Positions 17,590 through 26,186 are shown, numbered from the stretch's first letter. The stretch is DNA of 64,000 nt from Nitrospira sp. SG-bin1 (GCA_002083365.1 LVWS01000005.1:128218-192217), one strand, 5' to 3'. Numbers and translations: made by a program. Notes: a model not told the origin generated them from the letters alone.

Positions 17590-17620
17590 GTACCACACTT
17601 GATGAGGCATGTACTAGGGT
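17590..17620 (-). promoter_or_regulatory. Conserved upstream box, copy 2
   Basis: This is the second copy of the box described at 14942-14972, with the same length of 31 bases and 23 matches, placed 50 bases before the ATG of the OmpA-like remnant. Its retention suggests that it still drives the coiled-coil gene at 17334. Confidence 0.55.
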
Positions 17621-17786
17621 GAAATTTGGCCAGCCGAGCGGTGAAGTAGAGAATATATTGACTATCTTTACGACTCGATGAGGAACTTGGCCGATGCCCT
17701 CCGTCCAATATCTTTTCTACAGAAGTACGACCAACCTGGGGAATCTCCCTGTCTTATCCCCAAGGGAGGAGCGATATCCTTCTCGT

Positions 17787-18389
17787 ATGGTTATACCGAC
17801 TGCGATTCCATCTGAAAAAGAGCTGGATAAACTTCCGATGCGATGGTGGGCGATGACGCTCCGGGGATTGCTTGGTATTCTCCTCGGTGTCGTCGCGTTC
17901 TTCATGCCGCTTTCCACCTTGCTGGCGCTCGTCTATCTGTTCGGCGCCTATGCCTTTTTGGACGGACTCTTCAACCTCGTAGCCGCATGGCGGCAAACGA
18001 CCCGGCAAAAACCATGGTGGGCGCTGTTGCTGTCGGGCATCGCTGGAATCGGTGCGGCTATCATCAGCTTTGTATGGCCCGGCATCACGGCGCTCGCATT
18101 AGTCTACGTGGTGTCGGCTTGGGCGCTCATCACGGGGGGATTAGAGGTCGCGGCTGCGGTAAAGCTGCGTAAAGAAATCGAGGGTGAATGGCTGTTAGCC
18201 CTTTCAGGCATCCTGTCCATAGTCCTGGGCTTTCTTCTCGCATTTTTTCCTGATGCCGGTACCATCGGATTAGTCTGGTATCTCGGGACCTATGCGATGG
18301 TATTCGGCGGCTTCATGATTGCTTTGAGTTTGCGCCTGCGGACCCGTCAGAATCGGGATCGTCCATCCTCTGCCCAGATGGCCGCATAA
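17787..18389 (+). CDS. HdeD/DUF308-family membrane protein
   Basis: About 200 residues with six predicted membrane helices, grouped as hairpins (LRGLLGILLGVVAFFMPLST, LVYLFGAYAFLDGLFNLV, LLLSGIAGIGAAIISFVWPG, LVYVVSAWALITGGLEV and two more). The repeated pattern of a small-residue helix ending in P-[GL] is typical of the HdeD (acid-resistance, DUF308) family. HdeD in E. coli helps at high cell density and low pH. The biochemical role is unknown. The open frame extends to 17694, but ATG 17787 precedes a normal cytoplasmic N-terminus. GGGAGG lies about 20 bases upstream, so the start is not certain. Confidence 0.8.
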   Translation: MVIPTAIPSEKELDKLPMRWWAMTLRGLLGILLGVVAFFMPLSTLLALVYLFGAYAFLDGLFNLVAAWRQTTRQKPWWALLLSGIAGIGAAIISFVWPGITALALVYVVSAWALITGGLEVAAAVKLRKEIEGEWLLALSGILSIVLGFLLAFFPDAGTIGLVWYLGTYAMVFGGFMIALSLRLRTRQNRDRPSSAQMAA

Positions 18390-18453
18390 GCGCCACTCGT
18401 TCAACGTCGAATTTTCTTACTGACATGACGTACGATTCGGCGTAAGCCGTGGC

Positions 18454-18918
18454 ATGGGGAAAGAACTAAGCGCCGGGATTCTGCTTTATCGAATACGGCA
18501 CAAGACTATCCACGTCCTGCTGGTTCATCCCGGTGGTCCCTTCTGGGCGAAGAAAGATGATGGAGCCTGGTCGATTCCGAAAGGCGAGTATGATGAAGGG
18601 ACCGATGCGCTGGAGGCTGCCAAGCGAGAATTTCATGAAGAAACCGGTTTTGGAATTTCCGGTGAGACAGTTCCCCTGAGCCCCTTGCGTCAACCGAGTG
18701 GAAAAGTCATTTCCGCTTGGGCCGTTGAGGGGGAAGTCGATGCACGATCAATTCGGAGCAACAGTTTTCGGATGGAATGGCCACCGAAGTCAGGTATGCA
18801 TCAAGAATTCCGTGAGGTTGACCGCGCTGATTGGTTCGATCTCCCCACTGCCCATCGAAAGATCCTTCCGGGCCAGAGACCCTTTCTCATTCAGCTCGAA
18901 GACCTTGTCCAAAAATGA
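18454..18918 (+). CDS. NUDIX hydrolase
   Basis: This 154-residue protein carries a complete Nudix box at residues 44-66 (G-x5-E then REFHEETGF), which binds Mg2+ and hydrolyses nucleoside diphosphate-linked compounds. The N-terminal SAGILLYR and HVLLVHPGGPFW strands and the C-terminal EFREVDRADWFDL fit the group often annotated as NUDIX domain-containing DNA-repair or dinucleotide hydrolases. The substrate is not predictable. No clear ribosome site precedes ATG 18454. Confidence 0.88.
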   Translation: MGKELSAGILLYRIRHKTIHVLLVHPGGPFWAKKDDGAWSIPKGEYDEGTDALEAAKREFHEETGFGISGETVPLSPLRQPSGKVISAWAVEGEVDARSIRSNSFRMEWPPKSGMHQEFREVDRADWFDLPTAHRKILPGQRPFLIQLEDLVQK

Positions 18919-19121
18919 ATCGATTGAGCGTAGAAGTTCGACGGTCCAGAGATTCTGGTGCAGGCTCTTCGCATTTTCCAGCTGACGATCACGCCTCGGA
19001 TATTCCCTAGCTCTGTTCACCCCATCACCTACACATAATGGCACGTCGCTGATACGGAGATCCGTAGGAGCGATCTATTCGCTACTTGGTATCGGTTCAA
19101 TATCAATGTATGGAGGGTATT

Positions 19122-19547
19122 ATGAAACGTACGGGATCGGCGATATGGCAAGGTGATCTCAAGAGCGGTAAAGGCACGGTGTCGACTGAGAGCGGTGTCC
19201 TATCCCAAACTCCCTATTCGTTTTCGACGAGATTCGAGAACGGCAAAGGAACGAATCCCGAAGAACTGATCGCTGCCGCCCATGCCGGCTGTTTCACCAT
19301 GGCGCTCTCGGTCCAGTTGGGAGAAGCCGGCCTGAAACCAGAGAAGCTCCACACGACGGCCACCGTCACCTTCGATAAGGTGGAGGCCGGGTGGACCGTG
19401 ACCACCATTCTCTTGGACGTCAGAGGCAAGGTGCCCAACGCCGATGAGGCGGCGTGGAACAAAGCGACCGAAGCGGCGAAGACCGGTTGTCCGATCTCTC
19501 GACTCTTGAACGCGACGATCACGATGGATGCCAAGCTCGAACGCTGA
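19122..19547 (+). CDS. OsmC-family peroxiredoxin-like protein
   Basis: The 141-residue protein is an OsmC/Ohr-type thiol peroxidase with the two reactive cysteines C57 (HAGCFTMALS) and C123 (TGCPISRLLN). EELIAAAHAGC and FDKVEAGWTV are typical of the OsmC branch rather than Ohr. It should reduce organic hydroperoxides in the cytoplasm. ATG 19122 follows GGAGG by about six bases and is preferred over the upstream frame opening at 19086. The HAD phosphatase gene begins two bases after its stop, so they are likely cotranscribed. Confidence 0.92.
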   Translation: MKRTGSAIWQGDLKSGKGTVSTESGVLSQTPYSFSTRFENGKGTNPEELIAAAHAGCFTMALSVQLGEAGLKPEKLHTTATVTFDKVEAGWTVTTILLDVRGKVPNADEAAWNKATEAAKTGCPISRLLNATITMDAKLER

Positions 19548-19549
19548 TC

Positions 19550-20248
19550 ATGATGATTGTTCGTTCCGATCCCGATGTCCTGGCGTTCCTTTTCGATCTG
19601 GATGGAACACTGGTGGACAGCGTGTATCAACATGTATTGGCCTGGAGGGAGGCGACACAGGCGGCGGATATCGAGCTGCCCGTCTGGCGCATTCATCGCC
19701 AGATCGGCATGAGCGGCGGCTTGATGCTTTCCGCACTGTTGCGTGAGGCCGGCCGACCGCTGTCCGAAACAGAAGCCAGGCACATCCAGCACGTTCACCG
19801 TGATGCTTATGCCAGGCAGGCACCCTCCCTGCGAGTCTTACCCGGCACGCACGATCTTCTGGCTACATTGGCACGTCACGGCATTCCGTATGCCATCGCG
19901 ACGAGTGGGCGCCTGGAGAATGCCCGCCACGCGCTTACTCTTTTGAAACTCCATTCTGATGTGCCGATTGTCACGCGGGACGATGTCCGGTTCGCCAAAC
20001 CTGACCCCGACCTCTTTTTAGAGGCAGGGAAACGGTTGAAAGTGCCGATGAGTCGTTGTGTGATCGTGGGCGACAGCGTATGGGATTTGTTGGCGGCTCG
20101 TCGTGCCTCTGCTCTTTCGATCGGCCTCTTATCGGGCGGCTATGGACAAGAGGAATTGGAACGGGCGGGCGCCTACCGCGTGTACCACGATCCGGCGGAC
20201 CTACTGAGACATCTCGATGAAGTCGGTCTACGGTTGGCCTCTGTCTGA
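19550..20248 (+). CDS. HAD-superfamily hydrolase, phosphoglycolate phosphatase-like
   Basis: A HAD phosphatase of about 232 residues with all motifs: FDLDGTLVDS (nucleophile D16, acid D18), ATSGRLENA (motif II), KPDPDLF (lysine K150) and VGDSVWDLLAA (D175, D179). The helical cap inserted after motif I places it with phosphoglycolate phosphatase and beta-phosphoglucomutase-like enzymes. The substrate is a small phosphate ester, not specified by sequence. It starts two bases after the osmC stop. A frame opening at 19454 overlaps osmC and is not used. Confidence 0.88.
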   Translation: MMIVRSDPDVLAFLFDLDGTLVDSVYQHVLAWREATQAADIELPVWRIHRQIGMSGGLMLSALLREAGRPLSETEARHIQHVHRDAYARQAPSLRVLPGTHDLLATLARHGIPYAIATSGRLENARHALTLLKLHSDVPIVTRDDVRFAKPDPDLFLEAGKRLKVPMSRCVIVGDSVWDLLAARRASALSIGLLSGGYGQEELERAGAYRVYHDPADLLRHLDEVGLRLASV

Positions 20249-20338
20249 TGGATAACATGGGTAATAAAAGAAGACCGAGATTAGCGCTGGCGGCATGGCA
20301 CGACGAGAAGTGCTGAAAGTCCGTTACGGTATAACGTT

Positions 20339-21079
20339 ATGACAGAAAGTATGCCAGGTCCATCGCGACTTAAGGACAAAGTTGCGATTATCACGGGCAG
20401 CAGTAGCGGAATCGGTAAGGCCATCGCCCTTCGGTTCGGCCAGGAAGGGGCGAAGGTGATCGTTGCCGCTCGACGAATGGCGTTCTGTCGGCAGACAGTT
20501 GAACAGATACGGCAACATGGCGGAGAAGCCTTGGCTATGCAAACCAATGTGGCCGACGAGCAGCAGGTAGAACGGCTGATCTCGCAGACGGTAGCCCACT
20601 ATGGCCGGATCGATATTCTCGTCAACAACGCCGGTATCGGCGGAGGAGGGCGTCTAGCTGAGACGAGTACGCAGGCATTCGATGATGTGATGAACATCAA
20701 CTTGCGCGGCACGTTCTTTTGCTGCCGGGCTGGCTTCCGACAGATGAAACGGCAGGGCGGCGGTGTGATCATCAACATGTCGAGCGTGGCCGGGTTGCAA
20801 GCTTGGGCGGGCACCGGAACCTACAGTGCATCGAAACACGGCATTATGGCGCTGACCGAATCATTGGCTGACGAAGGTCGTCACCATCACATCAAGGTCA
20901 GCGCCATTTGTCCAGCGGCAGTGGCGGACGAGTTGGTGGATGCCTCTCCGGCAGACATCGAGCGCAGTGAAAAGATCGATCCATTCGATGTGGCGGAGGC
21001 AGCAGTGTATCTCTCAACACTTGGAAAATACGCCGTGGTGCATCGCATCGTCATTGACCGGCTGGGCGCGGATTGGTGA
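20339..21079 (+). CDS. Short-chain dehydrogenase/reductase
   Basis: A classical SDR of 246 residues: cofactor motif TGSSSGIG (19-26), NNAG (96-99), catalytic S149, Y162 and K166 (TYSASKHGIM). AARR after the second strand suggests NADP(H) preference. Substrate-loop residues differ from FabG and give no clear product. Possible roles are ketone or sugar oxidoreduction. The ATG lies inside the palindrome ATAACGTTAT (20331-20340). A second ATG at 20351 follows AGAAAG and may be the real start. Confidence 0.88.
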   Translation: MTESMPGPSRLKDKVAIITGSSSGIGKAIALRFGQEGAKVIVAARRMAFCRQTVEQIRQHGGEALAMQTNVADEQQVERLISQTVAHYGRIDILVNNAGIGGGGRLAETSTQAFDDVMNINLRGTFFCCRAGFRQMKRQGGGVIINMSSVAGLQAWAGTGTYSASKHGIMALTESLADEGRHHHIKVSAICPAAVADELVDASPADIERSEKIDPFDVAEAAVYLSTLGKYAVVHRIVIDRLGADW

Positions 21080-21264
21080 AGTGGGTGGGTGAAGACAACA
21101 TGCGTTGGGAATCGTTTCCGATATAGCCGAGCACCGATCACCCGTCACCCGCAGCGACCATCCACCGGAGTGGCCTGTTCTTGACGGAGAAAGGAAGGGA
21201 TGTAGATTCCGTGCTCAAAGCTCTGAAACAGTGGAGAGAACGATACGGGTAGGAGGACGTAAGT

Positions 21265-21336
21265 ATGGGCCCACCCTCATGCGGTGAGCCCGTCAGTAGA
21301 CAGGACGGTACGAATTTTCCCTCCAGAAGACATTAG
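21265..21336 (+). CDS. Possible 23-residue microprotein
   Basis: The ATG at 21265 has a strong GGAGG eight bases upstream and opens a 23-codon frame (MGPPSCGEPVSRQDGTNFPS and three more). The same bases can form a nine-pair hairpin with one mismatch (GGGCCCACC with GGTGAGCCC). The spacing is that of a real start, but length, composition and overlap with the end of the convergent gene make this weak. It may be a leader peptide or chance. Confidence 0.15.
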   Translation: MGPPSCGEPVSRQDGTNFPSRRH

Positions 21337-21818
21337 AGGTATACCTTCTGGACGTCATCCTTGCGTCTTCTTAAATTTGTTCCGATTCGGGTTCGCTCCC
21401 GCTCGTAGCCTACGGCGGTGAAGTACAAAGCGCGGTCGAAGAATTGGTTGAGCAGATGCATCAGCTCCAACTCCCCGTGCAGTTCGATGGCGCTATCGGA
21501 TAAGCCTTCCCGTTGGACGAAGGCGCACATGTGCTCCTTCGTAGCGGTGATGGCCCAGAGAAAGTGGCTGTACGCCACACCTTGCGTCGCGCGGCGCGCG
21601 CCAAGCTCCGTGTAACGCTGCTCGACTTCCGCTTCGGTCATGTCCATCAGCCAGTTATTCAGATTCTGGTAGATCTCGCGGGTACGGGCGCGGAGTTCAT
21701 CTGGTGGGACTTTACGGAGGTCGCTACAACGTGGAGAGTTCCACACTTTCTCGCTGAGTTCTCGAGCAAGCTGTTCGGAATTTTTCTCGATCAGTTTCAC
21801 CAATCGACCAGCCAGCAT
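21333..21818 (-). CDS. RsbRD N-terminal-domain-like protein
   Basis: This helical protein of about 161 residues resembles the N-terminal sensory domain of RsbR-type co-antagonists: LVKLIEKNSEQLARELSEKV at the start, ELRARTREIYQNLNNWL, EQRYTELGARRATQGVAYSH, and LNQFFDRALYFTAVGYERER at the end. In stressosome proteins this domain precedes a STAS domain. Here the STAS part is absent and the domain stands alone, so it may be a sensor subunit or an adaptor. ATG 21818 has GGAGG seven bases upstream and is preferred over the longer frame to 21890. Confidence 0.65.
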   Translation of the reverse strand: MLAGRLVKLIEKNSEQLARELSEKVWNSPRCSDLRKVPPDELRARTREIYQNLNNWLMDMTEAEVEQRYTELGARRATQGVAYSHFLWAITATKEHMCAFVQREGLSDSAIELHGELELMHLLNQFFDRALYFTAVGYERERTRIGTNLRRRKDDVQKVYL

Positions 21819-21889
21819 AGCGCACCTCCATAGTGAATGGTTATGTAGGGGAATGCATGGGGACTCCTCACCGCATCGCCGAGGAAACA

Positions 21890-22087
21890 TTACTCGAATG
21901 GCAGCGCCAACGTCAATGACACGTTGGTTGGGACCGGCTGATGCCTCTGACTCATAGCGATGGACAAAAACAGGCCGAGCGAAGAAACCGCCAATCTGAC
22001 TGCCTCGGCCGCCACCGATGGATTGACTTCAAGTCTCTCCCTGATGAGGCGGTCAGTAAGATGTCGCCTTGAACTTACCCGACTCAT
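21890..22087 (-). CDS. Possible small hypothetical protein
   Basis: A 65-codon frame with GAAGGA eight bases before ATG 22087. It has a basic N-terminus (SRVSSRRHLTDRLIRERLEV) and a moderately hydrophobic middle (EAVRLAVSSLGLFLSIAM). It sits between the RsbRD-like gene, which it would precede on the same strand, and purH, which is divergent. No family is recognised. Only the ribosome site and the operon-like placement support it. Confidence 0.3.
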   Translation of the reverse strand: MSRVSSRRHLTDRLIRERLEVNPSVAAEAVRLAVSSLGLFLSIAMSQRHQPVPTNVSLTLALPFE

Positions 22088-22161
22088 TTTGTTATCCTTC
22101 GCTCGCCTTTCGTGGTCGACGGAATTCTTCCACCTCACATACGATTCTAAGGAGTACTCAC

Positions 22162-23715
22162 ATGGCCGGCATCAAGCGGGCGTTGATCAGTGTTTCAGAT
22201 AAGACCGGAATCATCGAAATGGCGAAGGGGCTGGAAGCGCTGGGCGCGGAAATTTTGTCCACGGGAGGAACGGCGAAAGCGCTTCGCGACGCCGGCGTGA
22301 ACGTTACGGATGTCGCGGCCTATACCGGGTCGCCGGAGATTCTGGATGGTCGTGTAAAAACGCTCCACCCCAAGATCCACGGCGGCTTGCTGGGCCGGCG
22401 TTCGCTGCCGGCGCATGTCGCACAGATGACGCAACATGGAATCGGTCCGATCGATGTCGTCGTCGTCAATCTCTACCCCTTTGAAGCCACGATCGCGAAG
22501 CCTGATTGCCGCTTCGAGGACGCCATTGAAAATATCGATATCGGCGGCCCGTCCATGCTGCGCTCCGCCGCGAAGAATCATGACGATGTCTTGGTGGTGG
22601 TCGATCCGGCCGATTATGCCAGAGTGCTGGAGGCTGTGAAAACCAACATGACCACGCCGGCGCTGCGCCGCGAACTGGCGATGAAAGTGTTCCAGCATAC
22701 GGCGCGCTACGATGCACTGATCGCCAGCTACCTGGAAAAGCACGCGCGAGGCGGGGAAGTCAAGTTCCCGAAGGTATTGTCCCTGCAATTTGAGTTGGCG
22801 GAGACGCTCCGCTACGGAGAAAACCCTCATCAGCAAGGTGCTTTCTACCGGGAGTTGGACAGTAAAGAGCCATCGGTTTCTCGCGGCAAGATCCTGCATG
22901 GCAAGGCGATGTCCTACAACAACTTTCTCGATGCGAATTCCGCTCTCGAGTTGGTGAAGGAATATGAGGAGACGGCCGTCGCGATCATCAAACATAACAA
23001 TCCCTGCGGGGCGGCGCTCGGAGCGACACCGGTGGAGGCCTATGTCAAGGCGAGAGAGACCGATCCCGTATCAGCGTTCGGCGGAGTGATCGCCTTCAAC
23101 CGGCCGGTGGATTTGGCGGCCGCCAAGGAAATCACGTCCACGTTCGTCGAAGTGGTCATCGCTCCGGGATTCGCGGAAGACGCATTAGCCGAGTTGAAGC
23201 GGAAGAAGGATTTACGGTTATTGGACGTGGGAGCGTTGACGAAGGTGAAGCAGGACGGGCTCGATCTGAAGAAACTCGTGGGAGGTCTCATCGTACAGGA
23301 TCGCGATCTCGGTGTCTTGGCGGACCTTCGCGCACTGACCGTGCCGACAATCCGTAAACCGACGAATGATGAATACGCCGCTTGTGCCTTCGCATGGAAG
23401 GTCTGCAAGCATGTGAAGTCCAACGCCATCATCTATGCGATGCCGGGCCAGACCGTCGGCATCGGGGCGGGACAGATGAGCCGAGTGGACTCCGTCAAAT
23501 TGGCGGCCATGAAGGCGCAAATGCCGGTCAAGGGGTGCGTCATGGCTTCGGACGCGTTCTTCCCGTTCCGCGACGGCCTCGATGCTGCAGCCGAGGTCGG
23601 CATCACAGCCGTCATTCAACCGGGGGGATCGATCCGCGATGCGGAAGTCGTCAAGGCCGCGGATGAACATGGGATGGCGATGATTCTGACAGGCATGCGG
23701 CATTTTAGGCACTGA
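22162..23715 (+). CDS. purH: Bifunctional AICAR transformylase/IMP cyclohydrolase
   Basis: PurH catalyses the last two steps of IMP synthesis: formyl transfer from 10-formyl-THF to AICAR, then ring closure. The 517-residue length is normal. The N-terminal MGS-like cyclohydrolase domain has ALISVSDKTG, STGGTAKAL, VKTLHPKIHGG and NLYPFE. The C-terminal transformylase domain has LRYGENPHQQ, and the catalytic Lys-His pair in IIKHNNPCG, then SDAFFPFRDG and GGSIRD. ATG 22162 follows AAGGAG at proper spacing. The frame upstream to 22069 is not used. purD follows on the same strand after 136 bases. Confidence 0.98.
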   Translation: MAGIKRALISVSDKTGIIEMAKGLEALGAEILSTGGTAKALRDAGVNVTDVAAYTGSPEILDGRVKTLHPKIHGGLLGRRSLPAHVAQMTQHGIGPIDVVVVNLYPFEATIAKPDCRFEDAIENIDIGGPSMLRSAAKNHDDVLVVVDPADYARVLEAVKTNMTTPALRRELAMKVFQHTARYDALIASYLEKHARGGEVKFPKVLSLQFELAETLRYGENPHQQGAFYRELDSKEPSVSRGKILHGKAMSYNNFLDANSALELVKEYEETAVAIIKHNNPCGAALGATPVEAYVKARETDPVSAFGGVIAFNRPVDLAAAKEITSTFVEVVIAPGFAEDALAELKRKKDLRLLDVGALTKVKQDGLDLKKLVGGLIVQDRDLGVLADLRALTVPTIRKPTNDEYAACAFAWKVCKHVKSNAIIYAMPGQTVGIGAGQMSRVDSVKLAAMKAQMPVKGCVMASDAFFPFRDGLDAAAEVGITAVIQPGGSIRDAEVVKAADEHGMAMILTGMRHFRH

Positions 23716-23851
23716 GCCCGAGTGGAGGTTCAGGCCAAAAGCAGCGCATCAAGATGTGTCGCTTATCTCAGCCTCAACCTTAGCCTCGGTCTGACATCGC
23801 CGGACCAGTGTACGTTCCCGCCGTCTAGGCCCATCAAGGAAAGGTCTATAC

Positions 23852-25126
23852 GTGAACATCCTCGTTGTCGGCAGTGGAGGGCGTGAGCATGCGATGGTGT
23901 GGAAGCTCGCGCAGAGTCCTCGCAAACCAGTCCTCTATTGTGCCCCAGGCAATGCGGGGATTGCGTCATCGGCGACATGTATCCCCATCAAATCGGACGA
24001 CATTGTCAGCCTGAAAGACTTCGCGCTCCAACAAAAGATCGATGTGACGATAATCGGACCTGAAGCGCCTCTTGCGGCGGGTCTTGTTGACGAATTCCGC
24101 AAGGCACGGCTCAGGACGTTTGGACCGACCCGGAACGCCGCCCGCCTGGAAGCCAGCAAGATCTTCTCCAAGGAGATCATGGCACAAGCGAAGGTTCGGA
24201 CGGCTCACGCCAAGAGTTTCGAAAAAACTTCTGATGCACTGGCCTATGCCGAAGGCCATGCATTGCCGGTTGTGATCAAAGCGGACGGGCTGGCTCAAGG
24301 AAAGGGCGTCATCATCGCGACCACTCGCGAGCAGGCAAGGCAAGCTGTCGTGGATTCGATGGAAAAGGCGGTGTTCGGCCAAGCCGGCAAACAGGTGCTG
24401 ATCGAAGAATTTCTCGATGGAGAAGAGCTGACGATCATGGCATTTACCGACGGCAATACCGTGGTACCGATGCCGCCGGCGCAAGATCATAAGCGGGTTG
24501 GCGATGGTGACACAGGTTTAAATACCGGCGGGATGGGAGCCTACTGCCCGGCACCGCTAGGGACCGTGGAGATCCAGGAGCGAGTCCGTCATGAAATCTT
24601 GCAGCCGATGGTGGATGCCATGGCACGGCTCGGCTCGCCGTTTCAAGGTGTCCTTTACGCAGGACTCATGGTCGTGAAGGGGACGCCCTACGTGCTCGAA
24701 TTCAACGCTCGTATGGGCGATCCCGAGACACAAGTTGTGCTGCCCTTGCTCAAGACCGATTTCCTCGATGTCATTGACGCCGTCGTCGATCATCGGCTTG
24801 ACCACCTCACAGTTGAATGGCATCAGGACGCCGCAGTTTGTGTCGTGATGGCCTCAGGGGGTTATCCTGGACCTTACCAGTCTGGGATGGTAATTTCAGG
24901 ACTCCCCACAGATGGGACAACGTCACCCTTTCCCGTCGTCTTTCATGCAGGTACCGGCCGGCAAGGCAAGGATATCGTGACAGCGGGAGGCCGCGTCCTC
25001 GGTGTTCTCGGTCGAGGACACACGTTATCCGAGGCACAACGCGAGGCCTATCGAGTCGCGAAGGCAATCTCTTTTGAGGGATGCCACTTCCGGACCGACA
25101 TCGCACATCGGGCACTCAAGGCATAA
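23852..25126 (+). CDS. purD: Phosphoribosylamine-glycine ligase
   Basis: PurD joins glycine to 5-phosphoribosylamine using ATP, the second step of purine synthesis. The 424-residue ATP-grasp protein shows VVGSGGREHAMVWKL, GPEAPLAAGL, VIKADGLAQGKGV (ATP-binding), EEFLDGEELT, the signature GGMGAYCPAP, and EFNARMGDPETQ with metal-binding residues. The start is GTG at 23852 with AGGAAAGG upstream. It lies downstream of purH and probably shares regulation with it. Confidence 0.97.
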   Translation: MNILVVGSGGREHAMVWKLAQSPRKPVLYCAPGNAGIASSATCIPIKSDDIVSLKDFALQQKIDVTIIGPEAPLAAGLVDEFRKARLRTFGPTRNAARLEASKIFSKEIMAQAKVRTAHAKSFEKTSDALAYAEGHALPVVIKADGLAQGKGVIIATTREQARQAVVDSMEKAVFGQAGKQVLIEEFLDGEELTIMAFTDGNTVVPMPPAQDHKRVGDGDTGLNTGGMGAYCPAPLGTVEIQERVRHEILQPMVDAMARLGSPFQGVLYAGLMVVKGTPYVLEFNARMGDPETQVVLPLLKTDFLDVIDAVVDHRLDHLTVEWHQDAAVCVVMASGGYPGPYQSGMVISGLPTDGTTSPFPVVFHAGTGRQGKDIVTAGGRVLGVLGRGHTLSEAQREAYRVAKAISFEGCHFRTDIAHRALKA

Positions 25127-25357
25127 TCTGAGATACATCCACAATCGCATCGGGAAGACTCGCCCACGCAAAGGGCGTGCTTTCCTCCATCGCACCGCCT
25201 AGATCCAAACAGCCAGGGCCGATCTTTTTCGTAGCCAATTCATCGGATCTGTTAGAATACCTTATCTCAATAGGGTGCGAACAAAAGACCGGCGACGCGC
25301 AACCTCTACACCGAACATACGATGGGGAATTGATCGAACCGATGGAAGGAGAGGGCC

Positions 25358-25780
25358 ATGACAAGCCACTCGATGCGGTTACTCGGTACTGTAATCGCCT
25401 TTAGCTTCCCACTGGCCCTTGTGGGATGTGATTATTGGCCTCCCGCCTTGCAGGCTGAGATCGAACAATTGCGATCCGACATACAAACCCTGACGATCGA
25501 GAAGGCTCAGCTCCAAGCTCAAGTCATCGATTTAACCAGGGCCAAACTAGATGTGCAGGGGCAAATCGATGAACTTACCCGCCTCAACCGGGAAAAAACG
25601 GGGATGATCACTAGCCTCCAAAATCAGTTGGACACAGCCCGAGCCAGGGCGTTGAAGGCGATGGGTTCGAACGCATCGCCGCATAAAACAAAGACGAAGC
25701 CGACTGTGAAGACCGCGGGAAAACCATCCGCCAAGAGCGGCGCCAGAGCGTCGGTTCCCAAGGCAGTCGGTGTTCGATAA
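25358..25780 (+). CDS. Small coiled-coil lipoprotein
   Basis: The 140-residue protein has a signal peptide ending in a good lipobox (LALVGC, C24). A leucine/glutamine-rich coiled coil follows (LQAEIEQLRSDIQTLTIEKA to LQNQLDTARARALKA, about 30-105), then a lysine- and alanine-rich disordered tail (KTKTKPTVKTAGKPSAK). The layout resembles Lpp- or SlyB-like structural lipoproteins, but I do not assign a family. GGAGAG lies six bases before ATG 25358. The basic tail might bind peptidoglycan or nucleic acid. This is speculation. Confidence 0.7.
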   Translation: MTSHSMRLLGTVIAFSFPLALVGCDYWPPALQAEIEQLRSDIQTLTIEKAQLQAQVIDLTRAKLDVQGQIDELTRLNREKTGMITSLQNQLDTARARALKAMGSNASPHKTKTKPTVKTAGKPSAKSGARASVPKAVGVR

Positions 25781-25785
25781 GCAGG

Positions 25786-26136
25786 CTATGAAGAGGAGGA
25801 GGTCGTCGAACTGGATGAGGCGGGTGACGAACTGGTGGAGGCTGCTGGTGTCGCAGGAGCAGTCGAAGATGCCGCAGGCGCTGCGGAAGTTGATTCCTTC
25901 TTCTCTTCCGCCTTCGTCGGGCTGCTTTCGCTTCCGGCCGCCGACGGCGGTTTGAGTTTATCGGAATAATCGGTTACGTACCAACCACTCCCTTTAAACA
26001 TGATCCCCGGCGATGAAATCAGCCGCCTGACCGCCTTCCCGCACCTTTCGCAGGTCGAAAGTGGATCATCCTTGATGCTCTGCTTGACTTCAAAACGATA
26101 CGAGCAGCTGTCGCACTGATATTCGTAAATCGGCAC
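25786..26136 (-). CDS. FmdB-family zinc-ribbon protein
   Basis: The 116-residue protein opens with the FmdB (CxxC_CXXC_SSSS) zinc ribbon: MPIYEYQCDSCSYRFE, with cysteines C8, C11, C29 and C32. ISSPGIMFKGSGWYVTDY is the conserved segment that follows. The C-terminal 50 residues are almost only S, A, P, T and K, as is usual for this family. FmdB proteins are putative regulators of C1-amide metabolism but mostly lack a proven role. It is the last gene of the rsmD-coaD-aminotransferase group. Confidence 0.85.
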   Translation of the reverse strand: MPIYEYQCDSCSYRFEVKQSIKDDPLSTCERCGKAVRRLISSPGIMFKGSGWYVTDYSDKLKPPSAAGSESSPTKAEEKKESTSAAPAASSTAPATPAASTSSSPASSSSTTSSSS

Positions 26137-26186
26137 CGTATTCCTCCCTTCTATCGTTACATACGGCTCGCTGAGTGAGTCCTCCG

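Noticed and set aside
20331..20340. Palindrome ATAACGTTAT at the SDR start
   Set aside because: It is short and may be chance. There is no second site or conserved partner in the window.
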